From Cherax quadricarinatus (taxonomy: Eukaryota > Arthropoda > Malacostraca > Decapoda > Parastacidae): a stretch of 64,000 nt of DNA. The stretch lies in the NCBI RefSeq assembly GCF_038502225.1, contig NC_091300.1, forward strand, positions 47,961,702-48,025,701, read 5' to 3'. Positions 11,266-21,650 of this stretch are shown here, in pieces; positions within the stretch are counted from its first letter, which is position 1, and the number at the start of each line of letters is the position of its first letter. The notes beneath the pieces were generated by a model. The model did not search any database. It worked only from the letters and a program-made list of their open reading frames with translations, and was not told the DNA's origin. Both the position numbers and the translations under genes were made by a program.

Positions 11266-11560
11266 TCACTCCACACGGTGAGGGGTCCGGGTTTGATTCC
11301 CGGCAAGGGTTGAAATACTGGACGTGTTTTTTTACACCTGTTGTCCATCTTCACCCATCAGTAAAATGGGTACCTGGGTGTTAGTCGACTGGTGTGGGTC
11401 GCATCCTGGGACAAAACTGACCTAATTTGCCCAAAATGCTCTACATAACAAGTGCCTTTCTAGGAGACTTAGGTCTCGAGACACTCCCCAGACAGGGAGC
11501 CAAGGCCGGGTCACCACTCTTGGAAAAGACCCGGGCCGGGAGAGTACCGGCGAATAAAAA
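11266..11560 (+). mobile_element. SINE-1 (tRNA-derived)
   Basis: The head has a tRNA-like B-box ('ggtttgattccc', near 11292). The central core contains 'gggtacctgggtgttagtcg', and the 3' part ends 'gggagagtaccggcgaat' followed by an A run. The core is shared with the minus-strand copy at 18931-19447. It is non-coding, pol-III-type and depends on LINE RT; these roles follow from the SINE class. The middle (11455-11475) may be a junction of two related SINEs. Confidence 0.65.
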
Positions 11561-11567
11561 AAAAAAA

Positions 11568-11712
11568 TGTACAGAAGATGAGGTAATCAGTCCCTCAACC
11601 TAGGAGTAGGTGCGAACAGCACCATAGTCGTGGAGATTCAGAATCTCCACGACTATGGTGCTCTTCGCACCTACTCCTAGGTTGAGGGACTGATTACCTC
11701 ATCTTCTGTACA
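11568..11712. repeat. Near-perfect palindrome, about 70-nt arms
   Basis: The left arm (11568-11640) and right arm (11640-11712) are reverse complements with essentially one mismatch (gcgaacagc against gcgaagagc). The arms contain 'cagtccctcaacc' and its complement. The same word is present in the Penelope-like tail at 53565-53585, so the palindrome looks like two such tails joined head to head. Confidence 0.9.
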
Positions 11713-11840
11713 TAGTTCTACTGTCTTCAAGTTATGTTCTAGAATTTGTATTGATAAAGCCACTGGATGGCGAAACGTCTACAATAAAGATACCCAGATG
11801 TTGCACATGTGTCTTACTCTCATCTTGTCGGTATTATATA
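11640..11840 (+). mobile_element. Penelope-like element tail with hammerhead-like core
   Basis: The right palindrome arm continues into 'ttgataaagccactggatgg' and 'cgaaacgtc' (11751-11780), then 'aataaagatacccagatgtt' and 'gcacatgtgtctta'. The same order is found at 53560-53685. GCCA and TGGC can form a 4-bp stem II before GAAA. The core word is UUGAUAA rather than the canonical CUGAUGA, so self-cleavage is doubtful here. No RT frame is attached. Confidence 0.55.
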
Positions 11841-11869
11841 CCATGCGTACATAAAAAAAAAATATATAT

Positions 11870-11939
11870 ATATACTAGTATGTCATTGATATCAACTAGG
11901 ACTGTATGCCATGTATGTTTACTTGTAGAAATAAGGATA

Positions 11940-11945
<6 letters not shown>
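11870..11945 (+). mobile_element. SINE 3' tail
   Basis: The segment 'agtatgtcattgatatcaac' through 'cttgtagaaataaggat' plus an ATT tail resembles the 3' end that I recall for decapod tRNA-SINEs with the SINE-1 core. It may be the original tail of the SINE that starts at 11266, now separated by a later insertion. That link is inference. Confidence 0.4.
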
Positions 11946-12083
<138 letters not shown>

Positions 12084-12544
12084 ATTTGCTCTCAAAACCA
12101 TTGTTTAAATTAATTTGTATGTTATGTACACTAAGCTTACATTAAACTAACATATATACTTTACTTACTTTTTTAAAAACTGACAAATCTTGCTCATATT
12201 AAAGTTTTGATTGATTTTAACCCGTGTGGATCCCAATTTCCTTTTATTTTTGAAGAAATGAGAAAAATTAAATATTACTTTTCCTGCTATAATTTCTGAG
12301 TGTCACTTCTGATTATATTTGGGCTCTGTATGTCCTTTTTTATCCTTTTTATTGAAAAAAAATTAAGATTCCACATGAGTTGTGAATGCCTCTTAGATTT
12401 CCTTCATATTTCCGTAGTTAATATTTAACTGCATCATCGACTTATGACACACACTACACTATTCCAGTCTTATGTATTGAGCTACAAGGGACTAAAGTTA
12501 TGGAATACGGAGATACTTGTTTCGCATTGCGAAGCGACCGTAAG
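12084..12544 (+). repeat. satX block 1, second part
   Basis: This non-coding stretch aligns by eye with 16458-16930 and 19625-20190. Shared words include 'tgtacactaagcttacatt', 'agttaatatttaactgcat', 'ctattccagtc' and 'ggaatacggagatac'. The order is conserved and identity is moderate. Confidence 0.6.
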
Positions 12545-12767
12545 ATATGTAGCTATTCTTTCTTTCTTTCAATACACCGGCCGTATCCCACCGAGGTGGG
12601 GTGGCCCAAAAGGAAAAACGAAAGTTTCTCCTTTTACATTTAGTAATATATACAGGAGAAGGGGTTACTAGCCCCTTCCTCCCGGCATTTTAGTCGCCTC
12701 TTACGACACGCATGGCTTACGGAGGAAGAATTCTGTTCCACTTCCCCATGGAGAATATGTAGCTATT
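12545..12767 (-). mobile_element. SINE-2 with perfect 13-bp target duplication
   Basis: The body (12558-12754) is flanked by identical 13-mers 'atatgtagctatt' at 12545-12557 and 12755-12767. The element reads on the minus strand, starting at 'ctccatggggaagtgg' and ending at 'ggtgggatacggccggtgta' plus GAAA repeats. A second copy without its 3' end lies at 14470-14578. Its 3' end matches the 3' end of the RTE-like LINE at 21651-21710. The perfect duplication points to target-primed insertion and to a fairly young event. Confidence 0.85.
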
Positions 12768-13861
12768 ATGAACCCGAAATTCTCACGCATGCTAGTGGTT
12801 GTCTTTGTGCTTAACACTACTTTATTACATGTCATCTACAGTTTGTATACTACAAAAAGAAATAAAAATTTTGACTTTTTTTTATCTCCGCAGAGGGACC
12901 TTTAAAAGGCTGCCTAATTTTTTTTTTTTTTTTTTCTTCCTCCATCTTCCCGATTTTATTTCACTGATTACATCATTCAATATGGTTTCACATTTTCAAT
13001 ATTTGTGGCTGGTAACGAGGACTTAAATTCTTGGAACAGTTATCATGTTCATGAGCCCAGTGACCAAAGATGTTCAATCCATTTCCGCATCCTGCATTGG
13101 CTCGGATAACTTCCAGAGCTCTTATTGATGTGTAGATTTAAACGTTCAAAATAACGGTTTAAAAAAAAAAACGACGACAGTGGAGATTGAAATTAAAATG
13201 TGTAAATACCGATCTGACCCTTTTATGTGTACAATAGTGTGAAATTTTTATTCCTCTTAAACCACTTTGAATAATTTTCAGTTTACCTCTTTTGAACGAC
13301 TTTAACATATAATGTCTGACGCATCATAGTATCAGAATAGTAACCATTAAGTTTCGTTTCCATGAAGGGAAATTTGTTGGTGAAATTAACTAGTTAAAAA
13401 TCGAGAAATCGTTAGAATCCTTGACATAACAGGAGAATAACCGATCTGATCGGCTTCTAATTTACACCATTGATGTGGTGTCCTGAGTACAAGTGTAAGT
13501 TCTAATTTGCCAATTTCATTGAGTAAATAGTAATATCCTTTTATTTATTCAATAACTAACTTCTCATTGCCTTCAAAACATTATTAACGATGCATTCTAT
13601 AAGAACTATGATGCCACATAAGTTTATTACGAGTTAGTGCAAACTTGAAATTTTATAGAAAACTGGAATTGTTGGAATCACGTAAGTTACTAGAGAATGT
13701 CTTTTCCTATCGGCTTCAATGTTTAACATTGGTGAACTTTATTAAAACACATATTTTGACTCAGCTTGAGTTGTGTATATTTCAATTTGCCAATTTTAGG
13801 AAGCAAATTGTTTTCCACATAATAACTAAATAATGCCTCTTCTGATCAGTTTCCAACTTTG
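12768..13861 (+). repeat. satX block 1, third part
   Basis: Segments 13190-13395 and 13440-13860 repeat, in order, at 17125-17300 and 17340-17880 ('aataattttcagtttacctc', 'ggcaaatttgttg'-like, 'aatttgccaattt', 'cacataataactaa'). A shorter internal unit of roughly 150-200 bp built round 'tctgatcggctt...aatttgccaatttt' may underlie the block. No coding potential is seen. Confidence 0.55.
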
Positions 13862-14010
13862 TTTTTTTTTTTTATTCGCCGGTATTCTCCCGGCTCGGGT
13901 CTTTTCTTTGTCTGACTTTATTGGGTTATACCAGGTTCTCTACACATGTGCTGCTATGTGTGTTAATCTATGTAACTGTATCTGTATACCTGAATAAACT
14001 TACTAGTGTA
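13862..14010 (-). mobile_element. SINE-like fragment
   Basis: 'ttattcgccggtattctccc' followed by 'ggctcgggtctttt' is the reverse of the 3' end of SINE-1 (11530-11556). The adjoining 'ttaatctatgtaactgtatc' and 'ctgaataaacttact' form a second conserved-looking tail whose family I cannot name. Confidence 0.45.
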
Positions 14011-14165
14011 TCTTAATAGAACTTTTTTTTATTATTTTGGGCTGTGTGTGTGCCAATTTGCAAATTTTGACCAGTTTTATTCATTTGGATTAAAAAATTA
14101 AATCAAATGTTTTTTCTTAGAGGATTGTAAAGAATACTGGTTTAGAAAAACATGTGAGCAAACAC

Positions 14166-14235
14166 TAGTACATATTTGTTAGAAAACGTTTCGGTCCAGG
14201 GACCTTGATCACTTCTAACATACAGAGGCTGAAAG
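14166..14235 (-). mobile_element. Penelope-like tail fragment, hammerhead-like
   Basis: The minus strand reads 'gtgatcaaggtccctggacc' then 'gaaacgttttct'. GGUC/GACC can form stem II directly before GAAA, as in Penelope terminal ribozymes. The core is GUGAUCA instead of CUGAUGA, so this copy is probably inactive or a different variant. It is flanked by a TA tract. Confidence 0.4.
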
Positions 14236-14468
<233 letters not shown>

Positions 14469-14469
14469 T

Positions 14470-14578
14470 ATACAGGAGAAGGGGTTACTAGCCCCTTGCT
14501 CCCGGCATTTTAGTCGCCTCTTACGACACGCATGGCTTACGGAGGAAGAATTCTGTTCCACTTCCCCATGGAGATAAG
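14470..14578 (-). mobile_element. SINE-2 fragment
   Basis: This is nearly identical to 12652-12753 (from 'tatacaggagaaggggttac' to 'cttccccatggagat'). The 3' half of SINE-2 is absent and replaced by the TA tract. The block 14579-14830 beyond it is non-coding and unassigned, perhaps 5' leader of a LINE. Confidence 0.75.
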
Positions 14579-14838
14579 AGGAAATAAACAAGAACAAGAG
14601 CTAGAAAGAAAATAGAAGAAAATTCAGAGGGTTATGTATGTATATATATGCTTGTACATGTATGTGTAGTGTGACCAAAGTGTAAGTAGAAATAGCAAGA
14701 CGTACCTGAAACCTTGCATGTTCATGAGACAGAAAAATGGACACCAGCAATCCTACCATCATGTAAAACAATTACAGGCTTTTGGCAGGACGGTAGTACC
14801 TCCCTGGGCGGTTGCTGTCTACCAGCCTACTACCTAGA

Positions 14839-14991
<153 letters not shown>

Positions 14992-14992
14992 A

Positions 14993-15058
14993 GAGTGAGG
15001 TGTGAGTGACGCATGGTGACCTGAAGAGTGAGGTGTGAGTGACGCATGGTGACCTGAA
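14993..15058. repeat. 33-bp tandem duplication
   Basis: The unit beginning 'gagtgaggtgtgagtgacgc' occurs twice in perfect register (14993-15025 and 15026-15058). It sits at the edge of the TA tract. Confidence 0.9.
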
Positions 15059-15269
15059 GAATGCCATGCTGGGATGAGGACGGGTAGACCATGAGATCAT
15101 GTGACTCCTGTGTTGTTGGGTTGGTGGTGCTTAGCTTGCCTGAGTATCATGTTTGTTAATGTATGCAGAATGGAAAAAAATAAAATATACATTTCTATGG
15201 AGCTGTTAAGTTTAACAGCGGAAGATTTTCCTATTTTTGGGGGGGGGGGGAGGGGGGGAGAGATTCTCA

Positions 15270-16460
15270 GCAACATTCTCACAAATTTTCGTTTATTACG
15301 AAATGAAATGTGCTCGATTTTTAATAATTATTTTCTCACGGTTTTCACAAAGGAAGAAACTAACAATATCCCAGTAATTAATTCTTGTGGACCTGAAGAA
15401 GGTAAATTATCTAATATCACAGTCACTAGTGATATGGTTATCAAACAGGTAAACCAACTGAAGCAAAATAACTCCTCAGGCCCTGATGAACTTTTTCAAG
15501 GGTTCTTAAGGAATGCAGAATGGAACTTTGTAAGCCATTAACTAATATTTTTAATAAATCTCTCAAACAACATGATTATATACACCTGGAAAATCCTAGA
15601 GGGACTAGTACCGAACTTGCACACGAAAATCACTCATTACGAAAGCAAAAGACTTGGCAGACGATGCACCATCCCCCCAATGAAAAGCAGGGGTGTCACT
15701 AGCACGTTAAGAGACCATACAATAAGTGTCAGGGGCCCGAGACTGTTCAACTGCCTCCCAGCACACATAAGGGGGATTACCAACAGACCCCTGGCAGTCT
15801 TCAAGCTGGCACTGGACAAGCACCTAAAGTCAGTTCCGGATCAGCCGGGCTGTGGCTCGTATGTTGGTTTGCGTGCAGCCAGCAGCAACAGCCTGGTTGA
15901 TCAGGCTCTGATCCACCAGGAGGCCTGGTCTCAGACCGGGCCGCGGGGGCGTTGACCCCCGAAACTCTCTCCAGGTAAACTCCAGGTGTAGTGTCTGATA
16001 TGTGGAAGATGGCTAATGTAATTCCTATTTTTAAAACAGGGGACAAATCGTTACCGTCAAATTACCGCCCAATAATCCTGACTTCAATCGTAGGCAAATT
16101 ACTGCAGTCAGTTATAGCTGATTTTATAAGAAGATATGTAGATAAGCATAATTTGATTAATGATACTCAGCATAGATTCAGGAGAGGCCGTTCCTGTCTA
16201 ACTAATTACTTACTTCAGTAAAGCGTTTGAGGTTGCTGATCACAATAAAGAATTCGACATTGTTTATTTGGATATTAGTTAGGCTTTGGATAAGATATCG
16301 CACCACAGACTAATAAAGAAAGTGACAGCTCATGGCACTGCGGGAAAAGTGCTGCCATGAATCGAGTCATGGCTCACCAACAGGAAGCAGAGTGTGCATT
16401 AATTAATGTGGTGAAATCTGAGTGGGGATCTGTATCAAATGACGTTCCACGGGAATCGGG
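15270..16460 (+). pseudogene. LINE-B fragment (RT), split by a LINE-C insertion
   Basis: The 5' part (15300-15567) encodes 'MCSIFNNYFLTVFTKEE', 'ITVTSDMVIKQVNQLKQN' and 'SGPDELF'. The 3' part (15988-16460) resumes with 'SDMWKMANVIPIFKTGDKS' and 'NYRPIILTSIVGKLLQS', then, past frameshifts, 'WLTNRKQSV'. It pairs closely with the LINE-B RT at 46972-47653. The endonuclease and the catalytic YADD/FADD region are missing, and stops are frequent. It is a CR1-type RT fragment lying within the satX domain. Confidence 0.7.
15568..15987 (+). mobile_element. LINE-C 3' end inserted in LINE-B
   Basis: The frame 15572-15955 encodes the C-terminal end of LINE-C: 'YESKRLGRRCTIPPMKSRG', 'RGPRLFNCLPAHIRGITNR', 'DQPGCGSYVGLRAASSN' and a stop after 'SQTGPRGR'. 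The 3' terminus is 'gaaactctctccaggtaaac'. It is a 5'-truncated LINE copy. Other copies of this tail are at 17431-17510 (reverse), 35455-35757 and 54550-54945 (reverse). Confidence 0.8.
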
Positions 16461-17998
16461 TGTAAAAAAATGTACATTAAGCTTACATAAAATTTACTTA
16501 CTTAATATGTGATTCAGTCTTACGTGGAGAAAAGTGAGGATTGATTTTTGGTGTGTACACCCCAATTTGTTTTTTGGAAGAAACTGGAAAAATTGAAAAG
16601 CTGCTTTTCATACGATAATTTTTGAGTTTAGTATCTCATTAACTTCAACCCTTTCATGCTGATTACTTGATAGCGTAACATATGAGTGGTTTCAGGCTTA
16701 ATATGCTTGTGTACTTCAGGATATGGATTTATTTGGAACCCTGTAAAGATATAAATTAATATCTGTCTGTGTTATGTCTGCCTTTTCTGACTCTCTTCAA
16801 TTCTTCAAAGCTAATATTTAATTGCATTATCAACTTATGTCACTCTGTACTATTCCAATCGCTTACACTGATGTACAGGGGATTGGAATTATGGAATACA
16901 GAGATACCTTTGTCAGATCGCACAGCGTCTAGTGTAATCGGCTTTCAAATTTTCGACACATATGGTATGGTACAATGGCATATCCTATGAGCAAAGTTGG
17001 TAAACATGTTCCCAGCGTCCTTGAATGGTTTAGACAATTTCCCGAACTCTCACTGGTGTGATTTCAAGCACTGGAAAAAATGGAGCCTAAAGATTCCAAA
17101 ACGGCGAAGTGAAATACAATTTATGTATGTGAAGGCTTGGCCATTTTATGCGTAAAATAGCGTGAAATTTTTAATCTCGTGAAATCACGTTAAATAATTT
17201 TCAGTTTACCTCTTCTCAATATGTAATGGGTGATGAATCTTAGAGCCAGGACAGTACCTACGAGGCTTCGTTGCATGCAGGCAAATTTGTTGATGCAGTA
17301 TTTTTTAAATAAATGGAATCCGTTCCATAACTGTAGAATGACTCAATTGATCACATTTCCACCACTGTTGTAATTACCTGAACACTTTAGTCCCAGTTCG
17401 CCAGTTTTGTTGAATAACGTTTACGTGGAGAGAGTTCCTGGGGTCAACGTTCCCGCGGCCGGTCAGTGACCAGGTCTCATGGTGGATCAGGGCCTGATTA
17501 AGTAACTGATCTCATAACGAGTGATATTTTTTTCAATAGCTAAAGAACGCTTCTTCTGAGTGCCTTCAAAATATTCTTGACGATGTATTTTGTAAGAAAG
17601 ATGTTAAGCCATTAGTTTAATTCGAGTAGGTGCAGATTTAAAATTTTACTGAAGTTAAAAAACTGAATCATTGTTATGAGATCACTTACTAGAGAATGCC
17701 TTTTCTAATTACCGCCTTCAAGCTTTTACCATTGGTGGTCTTTATCAATTATAACAACTCGTTCCTCAGTGTGAGTTGAGAAAGTTTCTATTTGCCATTT
17801 TTATTAACCAGATGGTTTCCCATGTAATAACTAGCTAAACGTTTTTCTGGCTAAGCTTCAAACCCAAAATGCTGGTGCATCTTAATTCTTAAGTATATAT
17901 ATATTTATATTAAATTTTGGCTGTGTGGGTACCTTTTTTTCTTTTTTTATTGTCAGTTTTATCAAAAGGTTTTTTAAATACTCAAAATCAATATTTTT
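16461..17998 (+). repeat. satX block 2
   Basis: This is the second long block. It is colinear with block 1 (12100-14100) from 'aatgtacattaagcttacat' through 'aataattttcagtttacctc' to 'aactagctaaac'. A truncated reverse LINE-C tail (17431-17510) lies inside it. No reading frame of interest is present. Confidence 0.55.
17431..17510 (-). mobile_element. LINE-C 3' tail fragment
   Basis: The words 'gagagagttcctggggtcaa' and 'gaccaggtctcatggtggat' match the reverse of the LINE-C end at 54590-54660. It is only about 80 bp, truncated on both sides and inserted in satX. Confidence 0.65.
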
Positions 17999-17999
17999 T

Positions 18000-18193
18000 A
18001 CGTAATTGTAGATTATTATCATTATTATAATCAAGGGGGAAGCACTAAACCCGGAGGATTATACAGCGCCTGGGGGGGGGATGTGGAAGGCATTCAGGCT
18101 TAATTCGGGGAACTGGAGCACAGATCCAATTCCCTAAATCAAGAGCCCCTCACCAACATCAAGGAACCTTCCTTGAGGGGACGTAATTGTAGA
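18000..18193 (-). mobile_element. SINE-3 with perfect 13-bp target duplication
   Basis: The body (18013-18180) is bounded by identical 'acgtaattgtaga' at 18000-18012 and 18181-18193. On the minus strand it starts 'cccctcaaggaaggttcctt' and ends in an A/T-rich ATAATAAT tail. Decayed relatives are seen at 20410-20575 and 31130-31205. No tRNA boxes are obvious, so the promoter class is uncertain. Confidence 0.8.
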
Positions 18194-18292
18194 AATTCTT
18201 AAAATGTAAAGGAAAAAAAACAGAAACAAGTGAATATTTGTTTTTCGGAACGTTCGTTTTTGTTCACAAATCTTGGACAATATTAATGACAT

Positions 18293-18516
18293 TGTTTTCA
18301 TGTGTATCACATTGTTTGCATGTGTATCACATTGTTTGCATGTGTATCACATTGCATGTGTATCACATTGCATGTGTATCACATTGCATGTGTATCACAT
18401 TGTTTGCATGTGTATCACATTGTTTGCATGTGTATCACATTGTTTGCATGTGTATCACATTGTTTGCATGTGTATCACATTGTTTGCATGTGTATCACAT
18501 TGCATGTGTATCACAT
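18293..18516. repeat. Minisatellite of 20- and 16-bp units
   Basis: There are twelve units: three of 20 bp ('tgtttgcatgtgtatcacat', the first with one variant), three of 16 bp ('tgcatgtgtatcacat'), five of 20 bp and one of 16 bp. The 16-mer is the 20-mer without TTTG. All three plus frames are open, giving a Cys-Ile-Thr-rich repeat, but this is a by-product of the repeat. Confidence 0.95.
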
Positions 18517-18539
18517 GCAAATTTTGTTTCCGTGTGATA

Positions 18540-18890
18540 GATGGAGATAAGTTCCTCTGATCGGCTCTAAAATTTAATGGGGCGGGTAGGTGCCAGTTTG
18601 CCTCATTTAATTTAATCTGGAAGTGGTACACCATTTTTTTTTCTTTTTTTGCATTGATGCTGCTAAGGAGCTCTTAATCAAAGGAAGTGGACTTATCTTC
18701 CTCTTCCGTTGACCGAATATAAATGCCTCCCATTCCACAGGCACTATATGACCACTATGGGTTTAGTGCTTTCCTACGGGTTTAGTGCTTTGTGAACGGC
18801 ATTAATATTCATTGGCTGATGCATCGTATGACTTTTATCTGTCAGCTTTTTATTTGTCTATATATATCAGTTTTACAAGCTGAGATCTGC
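18540..18890. repeat. satX-like and other repeat remnants
   Basis: 18550-18640 resembles the satX internal unit ('ctctgatcggctctaaaa', 'gccagtttgcctcattt'). 18740-18800 has two 'gggtttagtgcttt' words, a piece of an unplaced dispersed repeat. No gene is seen. Confidence 0.35.
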
Positions 18891-18930
18891 TAACTTACCT
18901 CAGCTTATTTATATCGCAGCACTTCTTCTT

Positions 18931-19447
18931 CATCTTGATTCGCCGGTACTGTCCCGGCCCGGGTCTTTTCCCGATGGTGACCCGGCCTTGGTTCCCTGTC
19001 ATGGGAGTGTCTGAGACATATATCTCCCATGGGAGGAGGTACAGGTACCTCCTCATCTTCTGGGACCAACTGTCCCCAGGCCTAGCCCTATTCCTCGCCC
19101 TCACGGGGTTCGTAGAGAGAAGCTAGGCCACTGGTCTGCCATTTTCCCAGCCCCAGGGGGGCTCGTGGGAATGGCAGTCTTTTGAGCTGCAGGTGGTAAC
19201 AAGCTCTGGCACTGGCACCTTCCCCACCCTAGGAGGGCTCGTGGGAGTGGTGTTTGCCCAAGCCCTATCTAGGTGTACTGCCACCCCTTGGTGTGCTACC
19301 CATAGCAGTCGACTAACACCCAAGTACCTACTTACTGCCAGGTAAACAGGGGCAGCAGGTGTAAACATACCCAGAGTTTCCAGCCATGCCAGGATCGAAC
19401 CACGGGCACTCAGTATGTGAGCTGAGTGACCTGACGTGTTTTTCCTC
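18931..19447 (-). mobile_element. SINE-1-related element, long form
   Basis: On the minus strand a tRNA-like head ('gtggttcgatcctggc', 19390-19405) is followed by the shared core ('cttgggtgttagtcgactg', near 19305-19325). A GC-rich middle has two 'ggggggctcgtggg'-like repeats, and the 3' end 'gacagtaccggcgaatcaa' is at 18938-18955. At about 515 bp it is longer than SINE-1. It may be a composite of two SINEs. Confidence 0.6.
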
Positions 19448-20330
19448 AAAGAAAGATTTCTTGTGATGTTAGGTTGTGTTAGTTATAATTTGTCAGTTTT
19501 ATTAATCACATCGGTTTCTCTGAAATAAATGGGGAATGTTTCTCTGGTCAGAAATAAATCCCAGTGTTCGGCTTTGTGGTTATCCAAGGTTAAATCAACA
19601 TAATATGCGTTTATGTCCCTAAAACATGTTTGCCTCAAGACCATTGTTAAAAATTTGTATGTTACGTACAATAAAGTTTTCTAAAACTTAATTACTACTT
19701 ACTTACCTATACGCTACTAACTTACTGCACTTACTCCCTTATAGCTGGTCATTTTTAGAGAAAAGTTTGGGTTGATTTTGGCCTGTGTATTTTCTTTCTT
19801 TTTCTTTTTTTTTATTTTTTGAAGAAAAATTGCTATACTGCATTTCATACGATAATTTTTGAGAGTCGGATTTGATTAGTTTCAAGCCTTCCGTGCTGAT
19901 GATTTGATAATGCTGCTTTTGAGAGGCTTCAAACTTAAGGTGCTCGTATATTTTAGGATACTGGTCTCTTTGGTCTCTCTAAATTATTTGAATTAAATCT
20001 GGGCTATGAATGACCAAATTTGCTATTTGTTTTTATTGAAGGAATTCTGACATTAGTTTCCATATGATGACTTGTGAATGCCTTTTCAGATTGCATTCAA
20101 ATCTTGAACACTCATGCAACACTAATGTTGCATTCTACACTGTTCCAATCACCTGTATTGAGGTACAGGGCACCGGGGCACTGGGATACAGGGATCTCCT
20201 TACTGAATCTCACGTCGACTGAAACACATCTAGTTATTATTTTGAAAGGCTGAGAAACGGAAGATAAAGCGATCTGATTTAAAGATAAGGAGATTAGATC
20301 TAACTCCCTGGACCAAGATGCTACTCACCA
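19448..20330 (+). repeat. satX block 3
   Basis: This begins with the same segment as 11121-11240 ('gttaggttgtgttagttata', 'gaaataaatggggaatgttt'). It continues parallel to 12085-12500 ('cattgttaaaaatttgtatg', 'ttgaagaaaaattgc', 'ctgttccaatcacctgtatt'). It fades out near 20330. Confidence 0.55.
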
Positions 20331-20409
20331 GCTGCAAAGCAGAAGAACCTTTGAACGACCAAAATATGCAATGAATCTAGTATTAATCGCACTAGAATAG
20401 TGTATCTAT

Positions 20410-20575
20410 TATTATTTTTAGGGAGAAGCAGTGAACCGCAGGGATCACACAACACCTGAGGTATAGGTGACAGATTCATTCCAAGAAAGTGGAGAGCTAA
20501 ATTTAATTTCTGGGAATGAGAGCTCCTTACCAGCAATTTAGGACTCCTCCTTGACGGGGTATAACCATGAGCTGA
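20410..20575 (-). mobile_element. SINE-3 relic
   Basis: This is diverged from 18013-18180 but has the same layout: ATTATT at the left, 'gggagaagcagtgaaccgca', then 'gagctccttaccagcaa' and 'tccttgacgggg'. The target duplication is no longer clear. Confidence 0.5.
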
Positions 20576-20829
20576 TAATGTACAGAATTCCAGGTGAACT
20601 TACAGATAGAAAAGGTACACACCATTCTACAGGCGGTGAACAGATACAAGAGGGCACAGACGTGAATTTGTCAAGGATGATGAAGTAACAATTTCTTACT
20701 TTATATATTAAAAAAAAAAGCTGGAGTTGTCATGCGTGGTACAGGAGATGGAACTCTTACAAGTCTTTTTGAAAACAACTAATGTTGTACAGGAAAAAAC
20801 TATTTAATAGATGTTAAGCTAAAAATCAG

Positions 20830-21290
20830 TGTCCCTGATATGCGTACCATGTAAGATAATGGAGAAAATTATTATAAAGTTACAAATGAAATTCTTTTGA
20901 GTAAAGCGTCGTTCTCAACCACAACACATTCTAAAGAGGGAAAAACCCTGCCTGACAAACTGCATGTTATTTTATGCTGATATGAAATTAAAATTGTTAC
21001 ACGAAGAGAATATCTGAAAATCAAAAGGCAGAGTCACAGTTTAGGAAGAAATGTCAAGCTAGTAAAAAAAAGTACCGGTTGGAGTAACTCAAGGACGAGT
21101 ACCAGGACGAGTAACAGGACGAGTACTAGGACATAAACTGTTATATATATTATGTATGTAAATGTGCTACCAGGGAGAATAAATTCCTTCACATAGTACT
21201 GATGTTTGCAGATAATGCAAAATTAACGAATATAAAAATGGAAAATAACTGGAAGAACCTTATAAACACATTTAAACAATATGAAAAAAA
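20830..21290 (+). pseudogene. Highly decayed LINE RT
   Basis: The fragmentary frame near 21200 reads 'LMFADNAKL', a degraded 'FADD' motif with the second Asp changed to Asn. It is preceded near 21075 by 'VGVTQGRVPGR'-like sequence matching the G-P-Q-G motif. A 12-bp word (about 'aggacgagtacc') is repeated three times at 21090-21130. Frameshifts are too many to assign a clade; LINE-B-like is plausible. The segment 21291-21650 holds nothing I recognise. Confidence 0.45.
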
Positions 21291-21650
21291 TAGTCCAGCA
21301 AGTGATCATTAGTGCTCAGTGCCCCCATCATGGGGCCTTGATACTGGTAAAGGGCTCTTGGTCCAGAAAACTGTAGCTACCATTCCTTTCCCAAGGTCAA
21401 GCCTAATTTTCTCTTAGTCTTCAAGCTCTGTATAACTGACGGCTTAACCTTTATAATGAACTTAATATAATAACGCAGTTCAAAAAAAAAAAAATAATGA
21501 TGATGGGCCAAAGGAAGGAATACAGAAGAGAAAGCATCATTTGGAAAGGAAACAAAGAAGATAAAGAGTAAACATGAGGGTAGATATTACATGACTGCTG
21601 AGGCAGCCACCTGGATAACATAGTCATCTTGCCCAAATTTTTTTTTATTT

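Noticed and set aside
18238..18560. Three overlapping Cys-rich 'protein' frames, and a CRISPR-like look
   Set aside because: Tandem minisatellite without spacers; all three frames are open because of the repeat. A CRISPR array would need unique spacers.
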